Assembly: GCA_034770075.1 (NCBI GenBank)
Contig: CM068385.1
Coordinates: 53,452,746 to 53,516,745, forward strand
DNA length: 64,000 bases
Source: Aralia elata
Lineage: Eukaryota > Streptophyta > Magnoliopsida > Apiales > Araliaceae
Direction of reading: 5' to 3'
The position numbers were made by a program, and so were the translations under genes. The notes under the pieces were generated by a model. That model saw only the letters and a list, made by a program, of their open reading frames with translations. It searched no databases and had not been told where the DNA came from. Shown here piece after piece: positions 35,534 through 45,633 of the stretch. Every line of letters begins with the position of its first letter. Within the stretch, counting starts at the first letter, position 1.

Positions 35534-37395
35534 TGAAAGTAGTATGCACACAAGCCAATCATATTTGATATGATGTAGCATATACTTTGTAATCTTATTC
35601 ATTTATTAATAAAAGAATTGATTTTCTTAAAAGGCATTTTATATTATCTACATGGTGCTGTTATATTAAATGTGATAAACCCATAGTTTTGAGCAATGCT
35701 TTTAGAATCATGATGGTGATCATGCTAATGAGATCTAAATTCTAGATAGCTCACAAACTAAAATTGTTCCTAATCGTTGGATTACTAAATTGGGGATTAG
35801 TGAATCCGGATAGATTAGTACATACGTTGCTTGCTCTTAGGAAGATGATGATTGATCTCATAATCATTTGTGTGGACACTAAAACAAATATGTAGGTGCT
35901 TATTAGAGAATAAGTTCACTAAACGTGACTCGCTAAGGAATACCTAATGGAGTTTTACTCGCCTGTCAATAGGAATTCCTCTAGTGATAGTAGTACAAGT
36001 GATCCTTGGACTTGAGATTATCATAGTATCTTGTGTATGATGAGTTATACTTTGACATGTCCCTTAAGACCTTTGGGGTATATCAAAGGATATGATTGGG
36101 TATAATAAGTTGTACATGGAGATAGGTGAATGATCAACAAAGAATCTACCACGTCTAGTAAAAGATGTGAATGTCCTATGTGATTCGATAAATGACAACT
36201 CAGTAGTCCTTGGCCAAGGCAGAATGAAATTAGAAAGGAGTTTCTAATTTGTATTATTTAGAGTTGTGCATTTGGGAATCGAAATGCATATAATTAAATA
36301 AAATAAGACTTGACAGTAAATCCATGTCTTATATTTAATTGGGACATTGTATGGTAGAAGGATTGAATTGTACGGTAACTATTTACTCAAAGGCTCTTTT
36401 GTGATTAATGTTGAAATCTATATTATCTAAAAAGTCGTTGATCGCTAAGGGGGCTTACCCTTATTATAGAATAAATATTATTTATTTAAATGAATTAAAT
36501 AGTTTAATTTATTTATTTAAATAAGATTAGAATTGTTCTAATTGATTTATTCACAACCGGTTTAATATGGAGAACCTAAAGGGTCACACCGCAAAAGGAA
36601 AATATTTATTTAAGAAATAAATGGCATAATTGTAATAATAAGTTAAGTGTATTTAATTTAGTCTATGGTGATAGAATAAATTAAATAGCTTAATATTTAT
36701 TATTTAATATTTTAGAAATATTAAATATAAATTAATAAGAGAAGTCTTATTATTATTATTACTATTACTATTATTTAATTCTTAATAGAGATTGAGAATT
36801 AATTAATAGAACTATTATTTATTTCCTAATAGAGATTGAGAATTAATTAATAGAAGTACTCTCTCACGAATTCCTAATTGGATTAGGAGCATAATTAATT
36901 AAAGAGTTTAATTAGAATATAAACCCTAATCCTAAATAGTTTAGGGAAGGGTTATTCCTACATCTATAAATAAGAAGAGTCTTATCATAAATTAGGGTTA
37001 CACACTCTTGCATTAGATTGTGGAGAGTACTTGCAATTTTTATAGAGATAGAAACTAGGGTTTTGCCAAACACCCAACTTCTTGAATACTTGTTCTTCCT
37101 TGGTGGATCACCTCTAGAGGCCAAACACCTGGGTGGCTAACGTTGATCAAAGGAAGGAATCACACCGTTGAATTCGAGGAGAACACGAAGGACTAGGAGT
37201 TGAACTTGTACCCGAGGAAGCTTTGTTCTACGAGGGTATAATTCTTATTCTCTTTCTCTTTCATTTATATCGTTAATTGAGCACATTGATCGATCATGGT
37301 GATGGTTTGTATAAAAATTTTAAAATCCGTTTTATTGCGCTTCCGCACTATTTATGTAATTTGATTGCATGTTCGCGCTATATACAAACCTAACA
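35534..37395 (+). repeat. Copia C 3' LTR
   Basis: 1862 bp, uninterrupted, TGAAAGTAGT...CCTAACA. It serves as the reference for locating the two insertions in the 5' LTR. Confidence 0.95.
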
Positions 37396-37501
37396 TATAG
37401 AACTTATTCAATTGTACCTTTTGTGAGATTTAGTTTTGATTCTTGAATTACACCATTTGAGCCTTGATTGACTAACGAACCCTTATTGATTCGACTAGTC
37501 C

Positions 37502-38671
37502 TGATGGACTCCACGGCACGCTTGCGTGAGGTGGTCGTCGCCCGAATCGTTTCCAACAAGTTATAAAGGTGGAACTCATTCGAATCCTTAATCCCTCATC
37601 TGAATATAGACGATAAACCTTGGAATAGTCGATCAAGCAATTTGAATGTATGAAGGATGAAACACCAACAACACTTTGACCCTCGTTTAATTCAAACGAT
37701 AATCTCCGTACGATTGTATGATGCGATAGAATAACGCCACACACAACTATGGTTTGTTGTATGATAAGTTAAATATGAATCTCAAAAGAAAAACTAAGAA
37801 CAATACTCAGAAATCCTTCAAAGAACCAAAAGTAGAGAATAATCTCACAAGAATTATATTGAATAAAATTTGATGTCTCTCTCTGATTACATATCCCATG
37901 TATTCTATTTATACTAATAACATGACACCCTAATCCTATAAGGAAATAAGAATTTGAATGGAAATAGAAATCCTAGCTATTAAACATCCTAGTTACAATA
38001 GAATAGGAAAAAATCCCCAAAAGATTGCATTAAGACTGATCAAAAACCTTCCTCGGATTCCGTGACAAAGGCCTAGCGCTGTAGGCGCTGGGATTTGGCT
38101 TGTTGGAGCGCTGTAGGCGCTAAGTTGCAGATTCGCCCACCATGCCAAGCGCTTCAGGCGCTGGAAATACAAAGGCTCTAGCGCTTCTGGCGCTAGTGTT
38201 TTCCTGTCTTGACGTCCTTTGGAAAAATGGCCATAACGTTTGATTCGGGAAGAGTTACGGAACCTGCCACCTATCAAATCGAAGATCTCGACGAGATCTA
38301 CAACTTCGATTCTTTGAGTTTTGAGAGATTCAATCTGAATCAAGGTCGAAATTGAGTCCGAAGTAACTGCTGTGTAAATGACATCTCCAAACTCCTCAAT
38401 CTCCATTCCAATCATCCTTGAACCAACTTCCATTATTCCAAACATTGTCCTATGATGCCTTGGCTTGCGTAGATTCGACCTTACTAAATAGATGGTATCT
38501 AGTAATCCCAAATCACATGATTTATCCTCTCCTCGCCGTTCATATGAATTTAGCTCTAATGTAAGCATTCTTGAATGGATTTCAATCCAATCACTCGCGA
38601 CTAACTGATGAACCTCTTGAAATCGAGTTAAGTGAATGTTGTTCGATGCGAGCCTGGTCAGGATTGTATCA
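37502..38671 (-). repeat. F 3' LTR
   Basis: Plus-strand TGATGGACTCC...GGATTGTATCA. It encodes the last 226 codons of the giant ORF. A TATA-like site (plus strand TATTTATA, 37906-37913) precedes the LTR end on the element strand. It has four GC palindromes at about 38073-38196. Confidence 0.92.
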
Positions 38672-41600
38672 TTCCCCTCCTCTTGAAAAGGATTTGTCCT
38701 CAAATCTGACATCCCCTCCTCTTGAAAAGGATTTACCCACAAATCTGATCCTACATAAAAACAAATTAAGTTAGTAGCATCAAACAAATCATAATCCCAA
38801 AACTCATCTTGCAAACGAAATATATAAGCAATATCAACAATGCAAGTAAAGTAATGAAAATAATCATCAAAAACTCCAACTCCTGCAAAAAATATAGCAA
38901 CATCTGGCAACTCTCTCGAAATGACATGAACATCTTGTAAACATCTCTTTCCAAGCAGTGATCGAATCGGCATAACACCCTGCAAGCTCCTCGTAACACA
39001 ACTTGGAAACTCAAACTTTCGAACTCCTTTACGCACGATCTTGTCCACATCAATACGATGCTCTCCCACACATATTCCAGATACTTCCAAAGTATTAACT
39101 ACACCAAAACAAATCAAATAAACAACTAAAACTAACACGCAATCAAAATTTCTACCTAAGAAAGCAAATACATATATAGTAAAACAAAAGCAAATAAAAC
39201 TATGAAAAGTCCTATATCCTCCTGGATCAAATATCAGCATGTAGAACTCTTCATGTAGCATAATCTCCCATCCACAAATTCCCGGATCAAAAACTAACGT
39301 GATGATCTCGTGCATTCGTAAATACTCCCAATGACGAATTCCCGGATCAAAAGTAAACCTTATGATCTCGATCATTTGTACTAACTTCCACTTCAATGCA
39401 CCTGGGTCAAATGTCAAAATTTGAAACTCGACACGTTGTATTTGCAAGCACCTTTGAATTTCTGGATTAAACACAAAACAAAACAAATCAACAAGTTCAT
39501 TTTGTTTAATCACCAAGAAATCAAATAATTCAAATTCACATGCAAAGTTTACTAAAACAAAATTCAAAACACTTCTCTTTAGACTTTCCATGCATTGCTC
39601 GAATTGATTTGCAAATTGAATTAAACCTTTCTCCTCGATGAGTATGAACCCATCACAAATCTGCAAAACAAATTCAACCTTTCCCTTCCCATTGACATTA
39701 ACCAATGCAAAATCAAATAACGACATCAATGGAATTGAAAGATCAAAACCAATACCACAAGATAAAAACTCACTAGCATACTTATGATACTCACAATCAA
39801 ACTCAACATATGCCAAAGAATTTTTCCAAGTGTCAACAAAAGTCGAAGTATCATCAAAACAAATTTCATCAATTTTCCCCATGAAAGAATGCAAAATATG
39901 ATTTAACATGAAAACATTTAATGTATTAGTTAATCCCAACGATTTAACTAAACATGTATGTAAACCATATCTCAATCCAATCTGATGATAATCACTTTTC
40001 AATTCAATACCCAATAATAGTAATTCTTTCTCATTCAAGACAACATTCTCAAAATCATGCAATGATAACAACTCTAATGGAAAGACATTACCAAATGATA
40101 ACAAATCATGCAATGAAAATTTCTCTATTGAAGAGTCATGATTATTACCATTATCAATTAACGACATGTCATGTAAAGATTGATCAAAATCTAATTCAAC
40201 ATGTGAATGAAAAATCCTAGAATAAGTTTCATGCAAATGAAAATTCCCACAATAATCACTAGAATAAATTCTATGAAGATATACACTTTGACAATGAGAA
40301 TTTACCAAATGATAGTAAGAATATTGACAACAAAAATATAACACATACTCATAAACTAACTCGACAAATATCAAATACCCTCCATAGTTTATGATAAAGA
40401 CGATTCTACCATCAAAATAGCCAAACACAAATTTATCCATGGAAGCATGCAAAACATGTTTTAAATAACTCATGAAAATACTAGATGCATTAGTTAATCT
40501 AACAGAAAGAACTATCCATCTATATAAATCACATGTTAACACAATTTTCCATTCATCACATTCTCTTAAGCTAACTTGACTAGGCAATATCATCACATGG
40601 TCATCAACACATGTAGACAAAACACAAGTACTATGCAATTTATCAAACATATTATCTAAGCAAAGAAAAACATATCGATACTTGTTTACCAATTCGAAAT
40701 CAACGAACAAGCTCGGCATTCTATCTTCCCTAGGTACTATGATCTCATGAATAGCACATGCACTAATGCTTTCTCCCACGATACCCGCTTCGATGAAGTT
40801 GGACTCCATCAACTCTCCAACCCGCCTTGGTAACTCCGTCGTCTCCTCGGGAATACTACAAGCTGGCTGATATGGAATGATAGCTCGGGGTATATCCTCA
40901 ATCACTTGTATAAGAGAAACAACAGAACTAGACAAAGAAGAGTTAATTTGGTTAGTATTCAACAGCGCAGTCTTGTACGAATGTACAGTCATTGGCTTTT
41001 CAAAATACAACTCACTTTCCAACTCACTCTCCTCTCTTTTTTCACTCTTACTCTCCACTGTTTCTTTCTCTCGCTTGTTTTCACTCTCAATCTTTTTATT
41101 TTCTAGTTTCTTTTCATTCTCTTTTTCACACTTTTCTTTTTCACACTCAATCTTTTTTTCAATTTCTTTTTGTCGTTCAATTTCACATGTATTTTCCTTC
41201 TTTGAATCATGGACTTCATCTCCAACATCGGAACTTAACAACTCTCCTTGAACAGCATATTCTATTATTTCTTTTTCCACCTGCGGCTGGGCTAGCTCCT
41301 TTTGCGCCTGTCGGGCGTTTTGTAGTTGCCTCGCTAACTCTCTTAATGATCCCATGACTTCTTCTTCCTCTTGCGGCTGATCTCGCTCTTTTTGTGCCTT
41401 AAGAGTAACTCGTTGCTGTTTCAAATTATCGTCCTTTAACTCATTATACGTTTTCATGATGTCCTCAAATGATACCGGTTCAATACACACCCTAGAAGTT
41501 TCTCTTTGCTGTCTCCACTGCAAATCTTCATTCCTATGAACCTTCTTTCCATTATCACAAGTTGAATGCCTTGAAGGTTGCTCTACATGTTGCGGAGATG

Positions 41601-41910
41601 CATATTCATTCCTCCAATTAAGATGCCTTGGAACAAACCGCTTCCTCATGATAATTTTTAATTCTTCCCATGTCTCGATCGGATGCTCTCCACATCTTCT
41701 CCTGCTAATCGCAAATTGATCCCACCATGTAGCTGCATGATCAGAAAAATCTTGAACTGCAAGTTTGAACTTCCTCTGCTCGGAATAGCCATGATAGTCA
41801 AACTCTCGCTCCATCTTTTCCTCCCATCTCAAATAAGCATCTGGATCATTCCTGCCTTGGAAAGTATTCCTTCGAGACCCATAAGCACTTTCATAATTAT
41901 AACCATACAT
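37993..41910 (-). CDS. Giant ORF of element F: gag, charged helix, RT fossils, 20-residue repeats, LTR tail
   Basis: 1305 codons from ATG 41910. Residues 20-110 are Ty3/Gypsy gag (DPDAYLRWEEKMEREFDYHGY, WWDQF, TWEELKIIMRKRFVP). Residues 175-300 are E/K-rich, predicted coiled coil; zinc knuckle and protease are absent. Residues 305-505 follow Gypsy RT order with heavy change: PEETTELPRRVGELMESNFI, VNKYRY, LDNMFDKLHSTC, DEWK, RLTNASSIFM, then YFDG (498-501) where RT has YxDD. Residues 630-700 repeat a second RT piece (LKSDYHQI, GLTNTLNVFM, HILHSFMGK). Residues 797-896 hold five 20-residue FDPG repeats. NPFQEEG occurs twice (1059, 1073) over the polypurine tract; 1080-1305 lie in the LTR. It may act as gag only; RT activity is implausible. 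Confidence 0.75.
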   Translation of the reverse strand: MYGYNYESAYGSRRNTFQGRNDPDAYLRWEEKMEREFDYHGYSEQRKFKLAVQDFSDHAATWWDQFAISRRRCGEHPIETWEELKIIMRKRFVPRHLNWRNEYASPQHVEQPSRHSTCDNGKKVHRNEDLQWRQQRETSRVCIEPVSFEDIMKTYNELKDDNLKQQRVTLKAQKERDQPQEEEEVMGSLRELARQLQNARQAQKELAQPQVEKEIIEYAVQGELLSSDVGDEVHDSKKENTCEIERQKEIEKKIECEKEKCEKENEKKLENKKIESENKREKETVESKSEKREESELESELYFEKPMTVHSYKTALLNTNQINSSLSSSVVSLIQVIEDIPRAIIPYQPACSIPEETTELPRRVGELMESNFIEAGIVGESISACAIHEIIVPREDRMPSLFVDFELVNKYRYVFLCLDNMFDKLHSTCVLSTCVDDHVMILPSQVSLRECDEWKIVLTCDLYRWIVLSVRLTNASSIFMSYLKHVLHASMDKFVFGYFDGRIVFIINYGGYLIFVELVYEYVLYFCCQYSYYHLVNSHCQSVYLHRIYSSDYCGNFHLHETYSRIFHSHVELDFDQSLHDMSLIDNGNNHDSSIEKFSLHDLLSFGNVFPLELLSLHDFENVVLNEKELLLLGIELKSDYHQIGLRYGLHTCLVKSLGLTNTLNVFMLNHILHSFMGKIDEICFDDTSTFVDTWKNSLAYVEFDCEYHKYASEFLSCGIGFDLSIPLMSLFDFALVNVNGKGKVEFVLQICDGFILIEEKGLIQFANQFEQCMESLKRSVLNFVLVNFACEFELFDFLVIKQNELVDLFCFVFNPEIQRCLQIQRVEFQILTFDPGALKWKLVQMIEIIRFTFDPGIRHWEYLRMHEIITLVFDPGICGWEIMLHEEFYMLIFDPGGYRTFHSFICFCFTIYVFAFLGRNFDCVLVLVVYLICFGVVNTLEVSGICVGEHRIDVDKIVRKGVRKFEFPSCVTRSLQGVMPIRSLLGKRCLQDVHVISRELPDVAIFFAGVGVFDDYFHYFTCIVDIAYIFRLQDEFWDYDLFDATNLICFYVGSDLWVNPFQEEGMSDLRTNPFQEEGNDTILTRLASNNIHLTRFQEVHQLVASDWIEIHSRMLTLELNSYERRGEDKSCDLGLLDTIYLVRSNLRKPRHHRTMFGIMEVGSRMIGMEIEEFGDVIYTAVTSDSISTLIQIESLKTQRIEVVDLVEIFDLIGGRFRNSSRIKRYGHFSKGRQDRKTLAPEALEPLYFQRLKRLAWWANLQLSAYSAPTSQIPAPTALGLCHGIRGRFLISLNAIFWGFFPILL
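38073..38196. repeat. AGCGC palindrome cluster, F 3' LTR
   Basis: CTAGCGCTGTAGGCGCT, GAGCGCTGTAGGCGCTAAG, AAGCGCTTCAGGCGCT and CTAGCGCTTCTGGCGCTAG (38178-38196): four imperfect palindromes with the common outer halves AGCGC/GCGCT. The same cluster, with one unit weakened, is at about 43019-43142 in the other LTR. All are inside the open frame. Confidence 0.8.
38672..38750 (-). repeat. Duplicated polypurine tract of F
   Basis: Two tandem units of about 40 bp, each with TCCCCTCCTCTTGAAAAGG on the plus strand (AAGAGGAGGGGA on the element strand). The unit beside the LTR is in the position of the active tract. Both are translated as NPFQEEG, a phrase near the C-terminus of many Gypsy pol proteins. 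Confidence 0.8.
39221..39520 (-). repeat. Five 60-bp in-frame tandem repeats in F
   Basis: CCCGGATCAAA-type cores at 39221, 39281, 39341, 39401 and 39461, exactly 60 bp apart. They encode 20-residue units with consensus FDPG-x3-W-x6-HEI-x2-L, the first on the protein side degenerate (FNPEIQR). Units differ by many substitutions but by no indel. Confidence 0.88.
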
Positions 41911-42433
41911 ATTTGCTGCAAAACAAAGGTTAGTAGATAAAAAAAAATTTCCTCACACACTCCCTTACGTGTTTCGCTCAAAGAGTATATCTCATAATTA
42001 TGAAAAACGCTCGTGTATCACTCAATTAGGCGTTTACCCTCAATTATTCTCACATTCTTGCCTCTTACCACTCTAATTCCCTCTTATAGGTTCTTTTTGA
42101 ATTCACCAAATAATTTCGTAATTTACTTTTCAATCCAATAAGAACTTATCACAAAACAAAATATAGCAAGTGTGACGTACGATAACCACCAAAATTTCAC
42201 AATCACCAATTAAAAATCCTCTTGAGTGAGATCCCAATGTCTTCAAATTTCACAAATTTCAACAATAGAGCCAATGGTAGCTTTTTCAATAAAGTCCCAA
42301 CTTATGAACCCAAGCAATTGCAACAATAATATTTTTCCCTCCTTTTGTTTTTTTTTACTCACTTATTTTTTATTTTATTTTTTTTACTCTTCAACAAGTA
42401 AAATAAAGGATAAGTAACCTACTAGAAAACGTA

Positions 42434-42445
42434 GCTCTGATACCA
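42434..42445 (-). other. Primer-binding site of F
   Basis: TGGTATCAGAGC on the element strand (plus-strand GCTCTGATACCA), two bases inside the 5' LTR edge; initiator tRNA-Met type. Confidence 0.85.
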
Positions 42446-42447
42446 AA

Positions 42448-43617
42448 TGATGGACTCCACGGCACGCTTGCGTGAGGTGGTCGTCTCCCCGATCGTTTTC
42501 AGCAAGTTATAAAGGTGGAACTCGTTCGAATCCTTAATCCCTCGTCTGAATATAGACGATAAACCTTGGAATAGTCGATCAAGCAATTTGAATGTATGAA
42601 GGATGAAACACCAACAACATTTGACCCTCGTTTAATTCAAACGATAATCTCCGTACGATTGTATGATGCGATAGAATAACGCCACACACAACTATGGTTT
42701 GTTGTATGATAAGTTAAATATGAATCTCAAAAGAAAAACTAAGAACAATACTCAGAAATCCTTCAAAGAACCAAAAGTAGAGAATAATCTCACAAGAATT
42801 ATATTGAATAAAATTTGATGTCTCTCTCTGATTACATATCCCATGTATTCTATTTATACTAATAACATGACACCCTAATCCTATAAGGAAATAAGAATTT
42901 GAAAGGAAATAGAAATCCTATCTAATAAACATCCTAGTTACATTAGAATAGGAAAAAAATCCCCAAAAGATTGCATTAAAACTGATCAAAAACCTTCCTC
43001 GGATTCCGTGCCAAAGGCCTAGCGTTGTAGGTGCTGGGATTTGGCTTGCTGGAGCGCTGTAGGCGCTAAGTTGTAGATTCGCCCACCATGCCAAGCGCTT
43101 CAGGCGCTGGAAATACAAAGGATCTAGCGCTTCTGGCGCTAGGGTTTTCCTGCCTTGACGTCCTTTGGAAAAATGGCCATAACGTTTGACTCGGAAAGAG
43201 TTAGGGAACCTGCCACCTATCAAATCGAAGATCTCGACGAGATCTACAACTTTCATTCTTTGAGTTTTGCGAGATTCAATCTGAATCAAGGTCGAAATTG
43301 AGTCTGAAGTAACTGCTGTGTAAATGACATCTCCAAACTCCTCAATCTCCATTCCAATCATCCTTGAACCAACTTCCATTATTCCAAACATTGTCCTATG
43401 ATGCCTTGGCTTGCGTAGATTCGGCCTTACTAAATTGATGGTATCTAGTAATTCCAAATCATATGATTGATCCTCTCCTCGCCGTTCATATGAATTTAGC
43501 TCTAATGTAAGCATCCTTGAATGGATTTCAATCCAATCACTCGCGACTAACTGATGAACCTTTTGAAATCGAGTTAAGTGAATGTTGTTCGATGCGAGCC
43601 TGGTCAGGATTATATCA
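42448..43617 (-). repeat. F 5' LTR
   Basis: 1170 bp, matching 37502-38671. It keeps the same long reading frame (about 42918-43617) open, although here it is not joined to the giant ORF; near 42950 an extra A in a homopolymer changes the frame's end. TATA-like site at 42851-42858 (plus strand). Confidence 0.92.
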
Positions 43618-43622
43618 AGTCC

Positions 43623-44363
43623 ATAGTTGATGAGCGTTCTAAATTCTAGAAACGTTATTGAAGTAAATACAAACCAAACTTCCTTTGGTGCGGACTCCGA
43701 TGTCAAACTGAGATGAACAACCCTTATACATGGGATTTTATTTACTCATTAGCGTTAATATGTTGTGCACATACATGGTACAAAGGGCTGATCCCCCTGA
43801 GTACGAGAAGCAAGGTCCATATAGTCTTACGATTGTTAAAGGTTTAGAGTAGAAATACTTGATAACCTGGGACATAGTTCGTGGTCTTAAGACCCTCAGA
43901 CGTTCGTTTGAATCTTGTCTTACATTCTTGACGCAAAAGCTGAATCTTCGATTATTCAATATCCGTTAATTATTTCGCATGTTATTATTATTGTTGTTGT
44001 TGTACTTGCTGGGCAATCATTGCTCACCCTTGCATAACAACATTGCAGCTAAAGTTGAAAGAATTGATGAGCCGTCCACTAGTAAGGGCAAAGGAAAAGC
44101 AAACAAGTGATGAAGACTTGTTGTATTTGCTTAATTGATGTTTATGTAATAGACTTAAGTATGTTTTCCGCATTGATGTTATGTTAAGGTTAGATAACCT
44201 GGGATTTATTTATGAATGATGTTGTAACACTTAATGGGAGATTTCTATTTTTATTAAGAGTTTTCATTTATATTTGAATGGGTAGTTAGATGTGATGTGA
44301 TGTTTTTGGATAGTGAACACCAAATCCTAAGGAAACGAAGTACCCGGATTTGGGGGTGTCACA
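43623..44363 (+). repeat. B1 LTR, terminal segment
   Basis: Last 741 bp of the B1 LTR after the F insertion. It aligns in reverse with 10824-11600 of B2, including AAAGGGCTGATCCCCCTGAG and the end GGGGGTGTCACA. Confidence 0.85.
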
Positions 44364-44368
44364 ACCAC

Positions 44369-45633
44369 TCCCTTCATTCTCTCTTCTAATTGGTCCACTT
44401 GTGTTTAGTGGCTTCCCATATTAGTAAAATGCCATAATTAATACACCCATTTGGTCTCTTCCATACCCAAATCCTCCCACTTTTGTACTAAATTTGCTTA
44501 ATAACTCTACTCATAATTAAAATGGGTACTCCCATAATATATTGAGACGCGTAAAAATAATTATTATGGGATTCGTCCATTTATTCCGAACACACATATA
44601 ATATATTTCGGATACGAAATACATCTCGTTCGGGCTTAAAATAAAAATTTTGACGCTTGAAAAAATTATTTCTTCGCGTACACGTCTTAACGAAATTAAT
44701 AGAAATCGAAAATGACGTAAAAATATTTGGCATGAATAGTGTCGTGGATAGTGCCTCGGGAAATGTGCCTCGGGAAACGTGCCCAGTGAATAGTGATTTA
44801 GCGATTTTTCGCGAGATCAATCTATCCGCTCCCACGCGACTACAACACTTAAAACCAACACATATACATAATCCAGGTTATAAAATAACCTCAAAATACC
44901 TCTCATAAAAATAATATTTAATCACTCAATAATATTAATAAACCCAAATTACAAGGGTATTCACGATTGGCGATCGCTACTCTTCCCGATTAACTCCCCA
45001 TAATCATATACATCGACGTACATATATTCCACCCATATTTGGGTTAACGCCTTTACGCCAAATAACTCGTTCAATAATAATATCCTTCAACTATTTATTT
45101 AATCCAATAAATAGTACTCTAGCGATATTTTTCAAAACCACCATATTAGCTTATACGAAAACTTTCATACTTACTAATCATCGCCTACACATAATCTAGG
45201 TCATAATATAACATTTAAACGCTTAACATATAATATTATTAATAAAAGTCCATTTTATTCAATAATATTCATAAGCTCGAATTACCAAGTTACCCACGAC
45301 TCACGATCGTTACATTCTTCTTTCTTTCTTCCTCATCATCATTACATCTCACTCTGAACTTAAATTCGAGTTTAACGTCCTTCTATACAATTATACGCTT
45401 CGACAGTTAGTCCATGCTAATCAAATTAATTAGTTTTGACTAACTATTAGTCCACATCTCATCACTAATCGATAATAAATATATAATACACATATATTTA
45501 TTCTCTTATCACATAAGTCACATAAAACAAATATAGCACATATATATTTTACATTCAACCCGCTACACCTCATAATAAGAATTTTATTAAATTCTTATTT
45601 CAATATTATTCTCGAATAATCTGGGTTGTCACA
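44369..45633 (-). repeat. A1 5' LTR, 5'-proximal segment
   Basis: Continues 9636 after the B1 insertion and matches 1180-2411 closely. The right edge GGGTTGTCACA is the LTR start (TGTGACAACCC) on the minus strand. Beyond it lies the Gypsy gag fragment at 45634. Confidence 0.82.

Larger units (their letters stand above)
14430..37395 (+). mobile_element. Ty1/Copia element C, full length, nested
   Basis: LTRs of 1862 bp each: the 5' LTR is 14430-15564 + 27130-27141 + 29235-29949 once D and E are removed, and the 3' LTR is 35534-37395. The TSD is TATAG (14425-14429 and 37396-37400). The internal part has an initiator-Met primer site, a 1.6-kb leader, gag, protease, integrase, RT and RNase H in Copia order, then a polypurine tract. 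The LTR copies differ at roughly 2% of positions by eye, so the insertion is fairly young. Four stops and a missing catalytic residue make this copy non-autonomous. Confidence 0.93.
37502..43617 (-). mobile_element. Non-autonomous Ty3/Gypsy derivative F with a giant ORF
   Basis: A 6116-bp minus-strand element in B1 with TSD AGTCC (37497-37501 and 43618-43622). LTRs are 1170 bp each (37502-38671 and 42448-43617) with tens of differences by eye. It has an initiator-Met primer site at 42434-42445, a duplicated polypurine tract by the 3' LTR and one 1305-codon ORF that starts with a gag domain but lacks functional protease, RT and integrase. This resembles the TR-GAG class (LTR elements keeping only gag), but with a much longer ORF. 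Confidence 0.9.
9637..44363 (+). mobile_element. Element B1: 5' LTR stub, PPT and 3' LTR, carrying nested insertions
   Basis: Flanked by the TSD ACCAC (9632-9636 and 44364-44368) in A1's 5' LTR; joining the flanks restores the sequence seen intact near 1170-1185. B1's own pieces are 9637-10823, 13696-14429, 37401-37501 and 43623-44363, about 2.76 kb. It starts TGTAACG, then about 53 bp resembling the 3' end of a Gypsy internal region with polypurine tract AAGGGGGGAG (9687-9696), then a full LTR ending GGGGGTGTCACA. That is not a clean solo LTR: almost the whole 5' LTR and internal region appear deleted. No coding capacity remains. Confidence 0.82.
1..45633 (-). mobile_element. LARD-like LTR element A1 (minus strand, nested host)
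   Basis: Read on the minus strand, the order is 5' LTR (45633 back to 6299), primer-binding site, internal region (6298 to 2412), polypurine tract and 3' LTR (2411 to 1, cut by the window start). The 5' LTR is interrupted at 9637-44368 by B1 and everything nested in it; without that insertion it is about 4.6 kb. The internal part (about 2.5 kb without solo LTR G) has no convincing ORF. LTRs of about 4.5 kb around a non-coding core of about 3 kb fit the LARD (large retrotransposon derivative) class. The right edge sits in a Gypsy gag remnant; the left TSD lies outside the window. Confidence 0.78.

Noticed and set aside
40877..41357. Plus-strand ORFs rich in serine and phenylalanine
   Set aside because: They are the antisense of the E/K-rich coiled-coil part of the giant ORF of element F.
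37993..41910. Giant ORF as a host gene
   Set aside because: It lies exactly between two LTRs with primer site, polypurine tract and TSD, and begins with a Gypsy gag domain.
9637..44363. One giant 34.7-kb element
   Set aside because: Internal TSDs resolve it into B1 plus five later insertions (B2, C, D, E, F).
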